Source: Methanosarcinales archaeon
Lineage (GTDB): Archaea > Halobacteriota > Methanosarcinia > Methanosarcinales > Methanogasteraceae
Direction of reading: 5' to 3'
Assembly: GCA_030605805.1 (NCBI GenBank)
Contig: JAUWHQ010000025.1
Coordinates: forward strand, 1 to 8,104
DNA length: 8,104 bases
Shown one piece after another: positions 1-7,089 of this stretch; the first letter of the stretch is position 1, and every line of letters starts with the position of its first letter. The translations under genes were made by a program, and so were the position numbers. The notes under the pieces are model-generated. The model ran no database searches, was not told where the DNA came from, and saw nothing but the letters and a program-made list of their open reading frames with translations.

Positions 1-2243
1 AATTCGAGTTTGAATCCCTGCCAGCACAGGTTGAACCTCAGCCGCTCCCAATTTTTCGGTAATCTCGGGTTCACAGTGAGTATTTCACCAGCCTCACCTC
101 CACCACGGCTTTTCATGCGCACGCCAGCAAACCCGAAGACCACTGCCTGCCAGACGCCCCCAAGTGAGGCTGCATGGATGCCGTGCTTCACATTGCCGTA
201 ATTGTCAGAAAGATCGCCGTATAACGCGTATCTGAGGTATTTATACGCCCTACCAACCGCTCCTGCCTCTGTGCACAGAATCGAGTAGATGCTTGGACTG
301 AGCGAGGACTCATGAGTGGTTCTGCGGTCGTAATAATCCAGATTTACCGTCTTTACGTCGTCCGAGAAGTCTTCGTTGAATAGATGCAGCAGCAGTACCA
401 CATCTGCCTGTTTTACCAGTTGTGACTCGTGCGCACGCTCAAGCGGCACTGCGCCTGGAAACACCGGCATCCCACGCTCGTTCCACTTCTCAATCGTCAC
501 ATCGAGCTTCTCAAAGTATCCGGAGAACTCCTCGATCATCCCGTCATCAAGAACCGTAAATTCGATGTTGTTTGCGATCTTTCGCCACTCATCGATCTCT
601 GATTGCTCCAGACCGATCTTTTCACAGAGGATTTTTCGTTTATCAGGATATCTCATGAGAATTTCGGTGTACAGCATGACACCGCAGTACAGATTCCATC
701 TGGCAAGATAGTTGGTATATGCATTGTTGTCAACGCACTCCTGATACTCGTTCGGACCGATTACGTCTTTTATCTCGTACTTTCCGGTGGTATCGTTATA
801 TGCTACCCTGCCCGTCCAGAACCGAGCCGTCTCAAGGATGATCTCGGCTCCATAGTCCAGCAGGAACCCGGTATCAGCCGTCGCCCTGTAGTACTGGTAC
901 ACCGCATAAGCGACGTCGCCGGTGATATGGTGCTCACGCTCCATCGTATGCACGTCGATGATCGTTCCTTCGGGATTCACCCACGTTTTCGGAGTGACCT
1001 CCTCTCCGGTCTCTGCTGACTCCCACGGGAAGAGTGCGCCCGGCAGATTCTGCTTCCCCGCATTTTTCCGGGCTTCATCGAGCCTGTAATACCTATACAT
1101 CAGCAGATTTCTTGCAATATCCGGATATGTGAACGTAAAGAAAGGAAGCACGAAAAGTTCGGTGTCCCAGAAGAAATGCCCGTTATACCAGCTGCTGGTC
1201 AGCGCTTTGGGTGCTATGCTGACCTGATCATCGGATCTGCTGCCCGCGATCATCAGATGGTACAGATTGAACCGCAGCGCTTTCATTGCGTCAGGATCGC
1301 CATCGATCACGATATCTGCCGCCGACCACATCTCATCCCAAACACCTGTGTGTGCTGCAAGCATTCCATCAAAGCCGGTGTTTCGGCTATGTTTCAGGGC
1401 ATCAACGGTCACATCACGGATATTACGGGTATCTTCCGGCGGAACATCGCGCGATGTGTGTATCGAGACGATCTTTTTAAACGTGTAGACTATCCCTTTG
1501 TGGGCTTTGAATCGTATATTTTCAGTTAATTTGCCGTCAGCAAACTCCGATGTGCGAAGAACGTCGTCAACCACCCCCTTGATCTCCTCATCATCCTCAT
1601 CGCCGCCGCTATCGCTGCTCTGTACCGAGAGATTTGCCGCATAAGCGATCATGCGTCCCGAATCATTCAGTTTCACAGCCAGATAACCGATATCGTCTGT
1701 CTGATCGGCTTTTACAACACTGTAGTGCGCAATTTCGGTACCCATCTCCTTCCGTATATTCAGCGTCGATGCGTCGATACTGCTTTTTACGATAATATCC
1801 ACGTCTGAGTCCAGAGCGGTAAAATAAACCCGCATCAGCATGATATGCTCATCAGCTGCACTGAATGCGCGAAGCGACCGATACTCATGCAGCCCGCTCT
1901 TCTTCGATCGATAGCTGGTTCTGCGGACAAGTGATCCGCGTCTCATGTCAAGGACGCGTTCGTGCCCGGTCACCTCCATCTGATCTATCGCAACCGGCTC
2001 ACCATCCGCATATATCAGGAAACCGACCGGATCGGGTAGATTTACGATCTCGACCGTCTCGGCAGTTGATTTATCAAAAATACCAGCGACGTACGTTCCC
2101 TGACTGCTGCCGGCGGGCATCTCTTCGAGGACGCCACGGCTGCCTATATATCCGTTTCCAAGCGAAAAAACGGATTCGAATCCGGCTTGCCGGTCCGGAT
2201 CAAAGCCGCGTTCCCTGATCAGCCATTCATCGTCTGTTAACAT
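1..2243 (-). CDS. GH65 family alpha-glucoside phosphorylase (trehalose/kojibiose/maltose phosphorylase type), C-terminus cut by window edge
   Basis: The minus frame is open from ATG at 2243 to base 1, giving 747 codons with no stop, so only the last few tens of residues are missing. The N-terminal beta-sandwich carries the family signature SVFSLGNGYIGSRG (about residues 25-38). The (alpha/alpha)6 barrel shows HFFWDTE (W359, D360) and VIGPNEYQE, where E499 aligns with the general acid Glu of GH65 phosphorylases. Also visible are KQADVVLLL, a THESSLSPS loop and GIHAASLGG near H690, the phosphate-site His region. These enzymes cleave alpha-glucobioses with phosphate to glucose and beta-glucose 1-phosphate; the reaction is reversible and cytosolic, and no signal peptide is seen. 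The specific linkage cannot be read; TreT nearby makes trehalose plausible and kojibiose an alternative. A GAGGT ribosome-binding site lies 5 bases before the ATG. An acidic run at about residues 207-222 is unusual. The family is secure, the substrate is not. Confidence 0.93.
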   Translation of the reverse strand, partial: MLTDDEWLIRERGFDPDRQAGFESVFSLGNGYIGSRGVLEEMPAGSSQGTYVAGIFDKSTAETVEIVNLPDPVGFLIYADGEPVAIDQMEVTGHERVLDMRRGSLVRRTSYRSKKSGLHEYRSLRAFSAADEHIMLMRVYFTALDSDVDIIVKSSIDASTLNIRKEMGTEIAHYSVVKADQTDDIGYLAVKLNDSGRMIAYAANLSVQSSDSGGDEDDEEIKGVVDDVLRTSEFADGKLTENIRFKAHKGIVYTFKKIVSIHTSRDVPPEDTRNIRDVTVDALKHSRNTGFDGMLAAHTGVWDEMWSAADIVIDGDPDAMKALRFNLYHLMIAGSRSDDQVSIAPKALTSSWYNGHFFWDTELFVLPFFTFTYPDIARNLLMYRYYRLDEARKNAGKQNLPGALFPWESAETGEEVTPKTWVNPEGTIIDVHTMEREHHITGDVAYAVYQYYRATADTGFLLDYGAEIILETARFWTGRVAYNDTTGKYEIKDVIGPNEYQECVDNNAYTNYLARWNLYCGVMLYTEILMRYPDKRKILCEKIGLEQSEIDEWRKIANNIEFTVLDDGMIEEFSGYFEKLDVTIEKWNERGMPVFPGAVPLERAHESQLVKQADVVLLLHLFNEDFSDDVKTVNLDYYDRRTTHESSLSPSIYSILCTEAGAVGRAYKYLRYALYGDLSDNYGNVKHGIHAASLGGVWQAVVFGFAGVRMKSRGGGEAGEILTVNPRLPKNWERLRFNLCWQGFKLE

Positions 2244-2268
2244 CGTTTACCTCTAACCCTCTAACCTT
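2244..2268 (-). promoter_or_regulatory. GT4-GH65 junction: ribosome-binding site made of a tandem 8-bp duplication
   Basis: Read on the minus strand, the junction is GGTTAGAG GGTTAGAG GTAAACG then ATG. The 8-bp unit is repeated perfectly at 2251-2258 and 2259-2266. The first copy contains the TAG stop of the upstream glycosyltransferase. The second copy ends in GAGGT, 5 bases from the GH65 start, and matches the archaeal anti-Shine-Dalgarno. The 17-bp gap leaves little room for a separate promoter, so the two genes are probably co-transcribed. Confidence 0.7.
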
Positions 2269-3307
2269 TCATAATCTGCCTGTAGACCCGCTCATAGCCA
2301 TCGACCATCGCATCCACGCTGAAATGCTTCTCCACATATTCCCGGCACCGTTTGGGCTTAATCTCCTGCACCCTCCCGATACAATCGAGAAGGTCATCGA
2401 AATCATCTGCCAGATAGCCGTTCACGCCGTTTTCGACCAGTTCGGGTGCAGCACCGCGTTTGTATGTCACGACCGGGGTGCCGCACGCCATCGCCTCGAT
2501 CATAACGATCCCGAACGGCTCATCCCACTGGAGCGGGTAGACAAAAGCAGTTGCGCCCGCAAACAGCCTCTTCTTCTCCTCATCGCTGACCTCGCCGGCA
2601 TACCTGATCTTATCGTTCAGATACGGCTTTATCATCGTATCAAAGTATTCGTGTTCATCAGGTTCTGATACCTTGCCCGCCAGAACCAGTTTCATTCCAA
2701 GACGTTTTGCAGCCTCACATGCGATGTGCGGAGCTTTCTCGTGGTTGAACCTGCTTAAATACAATAAATAATCCTCTTTCTCCTCAGAATATGGGTAACT
2801 CTCTATTTCGATTGAGTTATAGACGGTTCCGGCATAATTGAGACCCGGCAGGACGGTCTGCTGGAATTCGCTGATCGTTGTGAAGTAGAGATTCTTCTTA
2901 CCAATGAACAGCTCGTAAAACTTCTTATTTGACTCGTCGAGAGGGCTGTGGAGTGTATGTACAGCTGGAATGTCTATAAAGAAGGCACTTGCCAGACCCT
3001 CTTTCCAGGTGTTGTCATGTACGATATCAAAGTCTCCCTGCTCTGCGATCTCGATATAAGAGCCAAGCGAGTGCGTGATCGCGGCATTGAGGAATATGGA
3101 CGTCTGTCCTGCTAAGAGATGACACTGTTCATGTTCAAAGAAGTGGTGAACGCTGGCACTGGACACAGACCCCTTGACTGTGAACAGTATTACGTCATGC
3201 CCTCTTTCGGCGAGTCCGTCTGCGAGCAGAGAGATAACCGCCTCTATTCCCCCGTAACGTACCGGCGGGATCTTGATCCATGGTGGTGCTACAATTGCGA
3301 TCTTCAT
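2261..3307 (-). CDS. GT4 family glycosyltransferase (retaining, GT-B fold), acceptor unknown
   Basis: A 348-residue protein with a typical GT-B architecture. The N-terminal acceptor domain opens with KIAIVAPPW and the glycine-rich PPVRYGGIEAV (about residues 14-24), a loop that contacts the nucleotide sugar in GT4 enzymes. H97 (DIVHDNT) and H120 (VHTLHSP) lie in the inter-domain region. The C-terminal donor domain has R186 and K191 (LSRFNHEKAP), the usual diphosphate-binding pair, and the EX7E motif E263-PFGIVMI-E271. There is no signal peptide or membrane segment, so it is probably cytosolic. The donor is likely an NDP-sugar; the acceptor cannot be told. The ATG at 3307 is preceded by GGAGG with 6 bases between. 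It is first in a two-gene unit with the GH65 phosphorylase, which suggests it makes or modifies the same class of alpha-glucoside, but that is inference. Homologues with this N-terminus are usually annotated only as glycosyltransferase. Confidence 0.9.
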   Translation of the reverse strand: MKIAIVAPPWIKIPPVRYGGIEAVISLLADGLAERGHDVILFTVKGSVSSASVHHFFEHEQCHLLAGQTSIFLNAAITHSLGSYIEIAEQGDFDIVHDNTWKEGLASAFFIDIPAVHTLHSPLDESNKKFYELFIGKKNLYFTTISEFQQTVLPGLNYAGTVYNSIEIESYPYSEEKEDYLLYLSRFNHEKAPHIACEAAKRLGMKLVLAGKVSEPDEHEYFDTMIKPYLNDKIRYAGEVSDEEKKRLFAGATAFVYPLQWDEPFGIVMIEAMACGTPVVTYKRGAAPELVENGVNGYLADDFDDLLDCIGRVQEIKPKRCREYVEKHFSVDAMVDGYERVYRQIMKG

Positions 3308-3313
3308 GAGATG

Positions 3314-3345
3314 CCTCCCTCTGTATTAACGTAGGTTATATATCT
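3314..3345 (-). promoter_or_regulatory. Candidate TATA box and Shine-Dalgarno for the minus-strand GT4/GH65 unit
   Basis: On the minus strand an A/T run AAAAGATATATAACC contains a TATA-like ATATATAA at 3343-3336, with a purine stretch (GAAAAG) just upstream that could serve as BRE. GGAGG lies at 3318-3314, followed by six bases and the ATG at 3307. With the usual TATA-to-start distance of about 25 bases, transcription would begin close to the GGAGG, so the leader would be very short. The exact start is uncertain. Confidence 0.45.
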
Positions 3346-3411
3346 TTTCAGTCGTTTATTACTCTATCGATCTTTATCGTATCCTGTCGGGCAGATAAGG
3401 CATGAAAGGCA

Positions 3412-3445
3412 GGTATTATATGTGATAAAAGACCGGTATATACCG
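3412..3445 (+). promoter_or_regulatory. Candidate plus-strand promoter elements with a perfect 12-bp palindrome
   Basis: Two TATA-like boxes precede the plus operon: TATTATAT at about 3413-3420, preceded by purine-rich GAAAGGCAGG, and GTATATAC at 3436-3443. The second is the centre of a perfect palindrome, CGGTATATACCG (3434-3445). If the first box is used, the leader would be roughly 30 bases; if the second, the mRNA would be almost leaderless, which fits the weak ribosome-binding site (AAGAGAAG) before the ATG at 3472. The palindrome overlapping the core promoter is a possible repressor site. Confidence 0.4.
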
Positions 3446-3471
3446 CGCATGTACAGTTTCACAAGAGAAGC

Positions 3472-4827
3472 ATGACCAAACCAAAAGTATGTCTGGCTAC
3501 GCAAACGCCGCTGATCAGGCTTAAACTCCAGTACAGCGAGTTACTCGATAAATACATGACACTTCCTGATCCGGTACCTTTCACATGCCTCGAAGAGGGG
3601 GTGGATTATGAGTTCACCCCGGGCGGGGTTCCGAAGATGGTTTATCCGCTGCAAAAGATGTTGATTGAGAAGAATCTGGTGGAGAGCGTGCACTGGATAT
3701 CATTGAATATGATGGGACCTGAGCGCGTGCTCGTCGATGACATCCTCATCCACAACATCATGCTCGAGCAGAGGTATGTCGCGCCGTATTCCAGATTTAA
3801 GGAGCGGATATGGACAGAGATTCATAATATCGACCGGAAACCGGTTGGCGTGGTCGAGTTCTCTGCTTATGCAAGGTACAACTGGCTCTGCGCGGAGAAG
3901 ATGTTTGAGCTATCGCCGATCGATATCTTCTATATCCACGACTTCCAGCAGATGCTCGTCGGAAGCATGATCGGGCTTGCGGCGCCAACGGTCTTTCGGT
4001 GGCACATTCCGTTTGATCTGGACAACACATCGAACTATGTCAAGCGATTCATTGTCAGGTGCGTCGAGTCGTTTGACGGGGTCATCGTCAGTTGCAGGCG
4101 CGATCTCGAGGGCTTGATACGGGCAGGGTATCATGGCAGAGCATATCAGTCGTATCCCTACATCGACCAGTGCGCGTGGACCGAGCCGTCCGACCGGGAA
4201 TTGAGCGAGTTTTGCGACCGATTCGGGATAACCGACGATGACCGCCTCCTTCTGGTTGTAGCTCGGATGGATCAGATAAAAGGACAGGATATCGCAATCG
4301 AAGCACTCTCGCGGATCGATGGTGCAAAGTTGATGCTCATAGGAAATGGCAGCTTCACAGGCAGCGCAAGGGGCGGATTGGCTCATCCGAAGGCAACGAT
4401 GTGGGGCACATACTTAAAAAAGCTTGCAAGAGATCTTGGAGTCACAGATAGAGTCATATTTACCGGATACATCCCGGATAACCTCGTGAAAGCGGCGTAC
4501 AGGCGGTGCGACGTGCTGGTGTTCCCGTCCCGCAAAGAAGGCTTCGGTCTGGTCGTGGTGGAGGCATGGATGTACAAAAAACCGGTGGTCGTAAGCGACG
4601 GGGCTGGCGTCTCCGAACTGGTGATGGATGGTGTGAACGGGTATCAATTCGAGTCAGGAAACCACGAAGAACTTGCAGAGAAGATCAACAAGATCCTGGG
4701 CAATCCGGCTGATTCCGAAGAGATGGGCGAACGGGGTTACGAGACTGCAAGACAGTGTTATATAGAAGAAGGCGTAAAATTGATAATGGATGTATTCAAT
4801 GACGTCATGACCGACTTCAAACATTAG
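3472..4827 (+). CDS. GT4 glycosyltransferase with trehalose-synthase-like N-terminal domain
   Basis: A 451-residue retaining GT-B enzyme. The N-terminal half holds IHDFQQM (H156) and FRWHIPFD (H178). This pair resembles the HDPQP...RCHID pair of TreT and the HDYHLM...HIPFP pair of trehalose-6-phosphate synthases, and suggests a related acceptor pocket. The C-terminal donor domain has R265 and K270 (VARMDQIKGQD), a glycine-rich GNGSFTGSARGG loop (about 291-302), and the EX7E motif E356-GFGLVVV-E364. It has no signal peptide or membrane span. It is first of three plus-strand genes, 12 bp ahead of the DUF5752-like gene and one gene away from treT. It may be a diverged TreT relative using another acceptor, for example one making a different glucoside. 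The GT4 family is certain; the product is not. Only a weak ribosome-binding site precedes the ATG, so a short-leader or leaderless mRNA is likely. Confidence 0.9.
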   Translation: MTKPKVCLATQTPLIRLKLQYSELLDKYMTLPDPVPFTCLEEGVDYEFTPGGVPKMVYPLQKMLIEKNLVESVHWISLNMMGPERVLVDDILIHNIMLEQRYVAPYSRFKERIWTEIHNIDRKPVGVVEFSAYARYNWLCAEKMFELSPIDIFYIHDFQQMLVGSMIGLAAPTVFRWHIPFDLDNTSNYVKRFIVRCVESFDGVIVSCRRDLEGLIRAGYHGRAYQSYPYIDQCAWTEPSDRELSEFCDRFGITDDDRLLLVVARMDQIKGQDIAIEALSRIDGAKLMLIGNGSFTGSARGGLAHPKATMWGTYLKKLARDLGVTDRVIFTGYIPDNLVKAAYRRCDVLVFPSRKEGFGLVVVEAWMYKKPVVVSDGAGVSELVMDGVNGYQFESGNHEELAEKINKILGNPADSEEMGERGYETARQCYIEEGVKLIMDVFNDVMTDFKH

Positions 4828-4839
4828 AGCGGGGGCGAA

Positions 4840-5490
4840 ATGCCAGATTTCACATTTTACAAGGCAAGATACCAATCCGAACTCACAGGAAAGAGTGCAA
4901 GAGACATTTCTGAGTTGATTTCGGTCATAAAAGAAGTGGATGAAAGTTCGATTTTTCATCATATATACCATGCGCTGCTCGATTACCATTTTCTCCCACT
5001 GGAATATCCAAACGACTTTGCCTACTGGATCGCTGACGTGCTGCACGAGCCTGCTCTTGCCGAACGACTCGCAGACCCTGACCTGCGCGAGATTCACGAT
5101 CTGGAGGCGCTCAGAGCAAGGATCATGAGCATCATCGAGAATTACCTTACCACACACGACGTGGTCGGCAGGGCAAGATCCGGGCAGGAATTTCATTTTA
5201 TCAGGTGTATCAGCGTCATCTTCCCGACAAGGTATGTTGCATCAAACATGGGCGAGGCGCTTGAGATACTGAAAGAAATCGACCTTGATTCGATCTTCTA
5301 TTACTTCATCGCAAGCCGGATGCTCGGCGGCGAGCATTACAAAGAGTTTTCGCGCTGGGTACTTGAGAATGACAGCCGTGCGCTGATGGAAAGTCTGGAT
5401 AATCTGTATCCGTACGGTTTCGCGAATTTAAATGCCATGAGGACCGAGATCGTAAAGATCGTCGAGAGATATTTCTGGGAGCATCTATGA
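4840..5490 (+). CDS. DUF5752-like protein with internally duplicated domain, coupled to treT
   Basis: A 216-residue soluble protein with no signal peptide or membrane segment. From memory it resembles the uncharacterised family DUF5752; this was not checked by search. Two halves look homologous. About residues 4-103 have FTFY...ISVIKEVDESSIFHHI...NDFAYWIADVL...LEALRARIMSIIENYL; about 118-212 have FHFI...LEILKEIDLDSIFYYF...KEFSRWVLEN...LNAMRTEIVKIVERYF. The shared features are an aromatic start, a DxxSIF(H/Y) core, an (D/E)F-x-x-W helix and a closing charged helix. No catalytic motif is recognisable. The gene lies 12 bp after a GT4 gene, behind a GGGGGC stretch, and its stop overlaps the treT start as ATGA, so translation of the two is probably coupled. 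A role as partner or regulator of the flanking glycosyltransferases is inference. It could also be an enzyme of unknown activity. Confidence 0.85.
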   Translation: MPDFTFYKARYQSELTGKSARDISELISVIKEVDESSIFHHIYHALLDYHFLPLEYPNDFAYWIADVLHEPALAERLADPDLREIHDLEALRARIMSIIENYLTTHDVVGRARSGQEFHFIRCISVIFPTRYVASNMGEALEILKEIDLDSIFYYFIASRMLGGEHYKEFSRWVLENDSRALMESLDNLYPYGFANLNAMRTEIVKIVERYFWEHL

Positions 5491-6785
5491 ACGAAAAGAG
5501 GTCGGTCTGGGATTACGAGGACATCGTTGGAAGAGGTCTTCTTGAGGACCTTGAACTGCTTGCAGAGGACATCTCGGGCAAGGTCCAGCACGTCAACTCC
5601 ACCTACACCGGCGGGGGCGTGGCAGAGATTCTGAATCGTTTGATCCCGCTATTCAAGGGGCTGGAGATCGAAACAGAATGGAACATAATAAGAGGCGACG
5701 ATGAGTTCTTTTCGGTCACAAAAAGCTTCCACAATCAGCTTCACGGCAGAGTGGGCGGTCCGGTCGATATTCATGCGCATGAGCAGGTCGGCGTGCTGGA
5801 GGACCTCGAGATGGAGATCAAGGAACTGAGTATGAAGAGGAGGATGCTTGAGACATACCTGCACTGGAACCAGGTTAATGCGGAGGAGATGACCAACGAC
5901 GGGGACTTTGTATTCATACACGATCCCCAGCCAGCAGCACTGATACACACAAAAGAGAAAGGACACTGGATCTGGAGATGCCATATCGATGTTTCAAGCC
6001 CTGACCCGCTTGTCTGGAACTTTCTTCGGGATTTCGTCTCAAAGTACGATGCATCGATCTTTTCAACGCCGCTCTTCTCCAGACCCGATCTGGGGATCAG
6101 GCAGTTCCTTGTGCCACCTTCCATCGATCCGTTGAGCGACAAGAACATCGAACTTTCACCGGGCGAGATCGACAAAGTCCTTGATAAATATGAGATTACC
6201 ACCGATAAGCCAATTATAACGCAGGTATCCAGATTCGATCGGCTGAAAGACCTTCCTGGAGTCATCGATGCATACAAACTGGTGAAAAAACGGATAGACT
6301 GCCAGTTGATACTCGCCGGAGGGGTCGCATCAGACGATCCGGAAGGGATGGAGGTATATCGGGAAGTCCTGAAGAAGGCGGACGGCGAGGCTGACATCCA
6401 TCTGCTGCTCGGATCGCCGCCATTCACCGATATCGAGATCAATGCGTTCCAGCGTGCGTCCACCGTGATCATGCAGAAATCGCTGAAGGAAGGCTTCGGG
6501 CTTGTGGTTTCCGAGGGGCTCTGGAAAGGAAAGCCCGTGATCGGCGGAGCGACCGGCGGCATCCCGCTGCAGGTCATCAACGGCGTCACAGGCTATCTTG
6601 TGCACTCGGTCGAGGGCGCGGCATACAAGATCGCCAATCTTCTGAAAGATCCGGAACTCGCCCGGAAGCTCGGGGAGAACGGGCGGGAGCATGTCAGGCA
6701 CAATTTCCTGATAACAAGGCATCTCAAGGATTATCTTCTTGTCATGCACAGTCTTGAGAATCCGTCAAGTATTATCAGGCTGTAG
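5487..6785 (+). CDS. treT: Trehalose glycosyltransferring synthase TreT (GT4)
   Basis: A 432-residue protein that closely follows the archaeal TreT sequence as I know it from Pyrococcus. TreT transfers glucose from ADP- or UDP-glucose to free glucose, reversibly, to give trehalose in the cytosol. Diagnostic stretches are VQHVNSTYTGGGVAEIL (about 33-49), EFFSVTKSFHNQLHG (73-87), HDPQPAALI (145-153), WIWRCHIDVSSP (161-172), PPSIDPLS (210-217), ITQVSRFDRLKD with R249 and K254, and the EX7E motif E335-GFGLVVS-E343. The C-terminus NFLITRHLKDYL also matches. Compared with Pyrococcus TreT (about 415 residues) there are roughly 25 extra, charged residues at about 88-115, and a shorter N-terminus. The ATG overlaps the upstream stop by 4 bp, with GGGAG just before it. 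It is last in the three-gene operon. The identification is strong; the preferred nucleotide sugar and direction in vivo cannot be read. Confidence 0.94.
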   Translation: MNEKRSVWDYEDIVGRGLLEDLELLAEDISGKVQHVNSTYTGGGVAEILNRLIPLFKGLEIETEWNIIRGDDEFFSVTKSFHNQLHGRVGGPVDIHAHEQVGVLEDLEMEIKELSMKRRMLETYLHWNQVNAEEMTNDGDFVFIHDPQPAALIHTKEKGHWIWRCHIDVSSPDPLVWNFLRDFVSKYDASIFSTPLFSRPDLGIRQFLVPPSIDPLSDKNIELSPGEIDKVLDKYEITTDKPIITQVSRFDRLKDLPGVIDAYKLVKKRIDCQLILAGGVASDDPEGMEVYREVLKKADGEADIHLLLGSPPFTDIEINAFQRASTVIMQKSLKEGFGLVVSEGLWKGKPVIGGATGGIPLQVINGVTGYLVHSVEGAAYKIANLLKDPELARKLGENGREHVRHNFLITRHLKDYLLVMHSLENPSSIIRL

Positions 6786-6812
6786 AGGCGTTTGGCTGAT
6801 TGTATGAATGGA

Positions 6813-7076
6813 TTAGTAACCGCGCACGAATAACCTGTACATTTAAGGCAGCATCTCTCGAAACTACTTCCGATCAACTCGTTTCACCACAAAATTCGCA
6901 ATCTCTGTGCTCTCTGTGTCCTCTGTGGTTCAATCCAGGAAATAATCTGAAGAATATATCATGAGAAATAAAATCACAGAGGTCACGGAGGGACACAGAG
7001 AGGGGGTGTTTGGAATCGCAGAATATGTCCACTAAGAAGTTGCTTTTGTTCAGGTTAATTATGCGCGGCTCCTTAG
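6813..7076. mobile_element. MITE-like element with nested inverted repeats
   Basis: Bases 6820-6841 and the reverse complement of 7047-7068 match at 18 of 22 positions (both begin CCGCGCA and share TAACCTG and ACA), forming terminal inverted repeats. Just outside both ends lies TTA(G) (6813-6816 and 7073-7076), as expected for a TNA-type target duplication of IS5-like elements. The element is about 255 bp and has no convincing ORF, so it would need a transposase supplied in trans. The outer part of its right end (GGAG....GCATAAT when read inward) resembles the IS end at 7404-7430, which suggests a relative of the neighbouring transposase remnant. The ends are imperfect, so it is probably old. 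Confidence 0.55.
6882..7010. repeat. Opposed pair of CACAGAGG-type dispersed repeats
   Basis: The minus strand of 6882-6933 reads ACCACAGAGGACACAGAG, then a second CACAGAG, then ATTGCGAATTTTGTGG. The plus strand of 6974-7010 reads TCACAGAGGTCACGGAGG, then ACACAGAGAG. The two are diverged copies in opposite orientation about 45 bp apart, inside the MITE-like element. The left copy itself ends in near-complementary TTTCACCACA and TGTGGTTCAA. Repeats built from CACAGAG units occur widely between genes of bacteria and archaea. The pair could form a long hairpin downstream of treT, but no T-rich tract follows to make a classical terminator. Confidence 0.65.
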
Positions 7077-7089
7077 TGTGATCTGTTTG

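Noticed and set aside
1..30. GTTTGAATCCCTGCC resembles a tRNA T-arm end
   Set aside because: It lies inside the GH65 reading frame, and no acceptor stem, anticodon arm or D-arm can be built around it within the window.
376..1529. Several plus-strand open frames of 110-140 codons across the left third
   Set aside because: All are opposite the continuous GH65 frame, which carries the conserved motifs.
3374..3427. A TrmB-type operator (TATCAC and GTGATA arms) as found near Thermococcales trehalose genes
   Set aside because: Only one GTGATA half-site (3422-3427) is present without a properly spaced partner.
3910..4386. A 158-codon minus-strand frame opposite the GT4 gene
   Set aside because: Antisense shadow of a gene with conserved GT4 motifs; no ribosome-binding site or recognisable domain.
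5771..6589. A 272-codon open frame on the minus strand opposite treT
   Set aside because: It is antisense to a secure TreT coding frame, its product is Ser/Pro-rich with no motif, and codon bias of treT explains the absence of stops.
6882..7010. CRISPR-like array from the repeated CACAGAG units
   Set aside because: The units are short, diverged, unevenly spaced and in opposite orientation, with no unique spacers of constant length.
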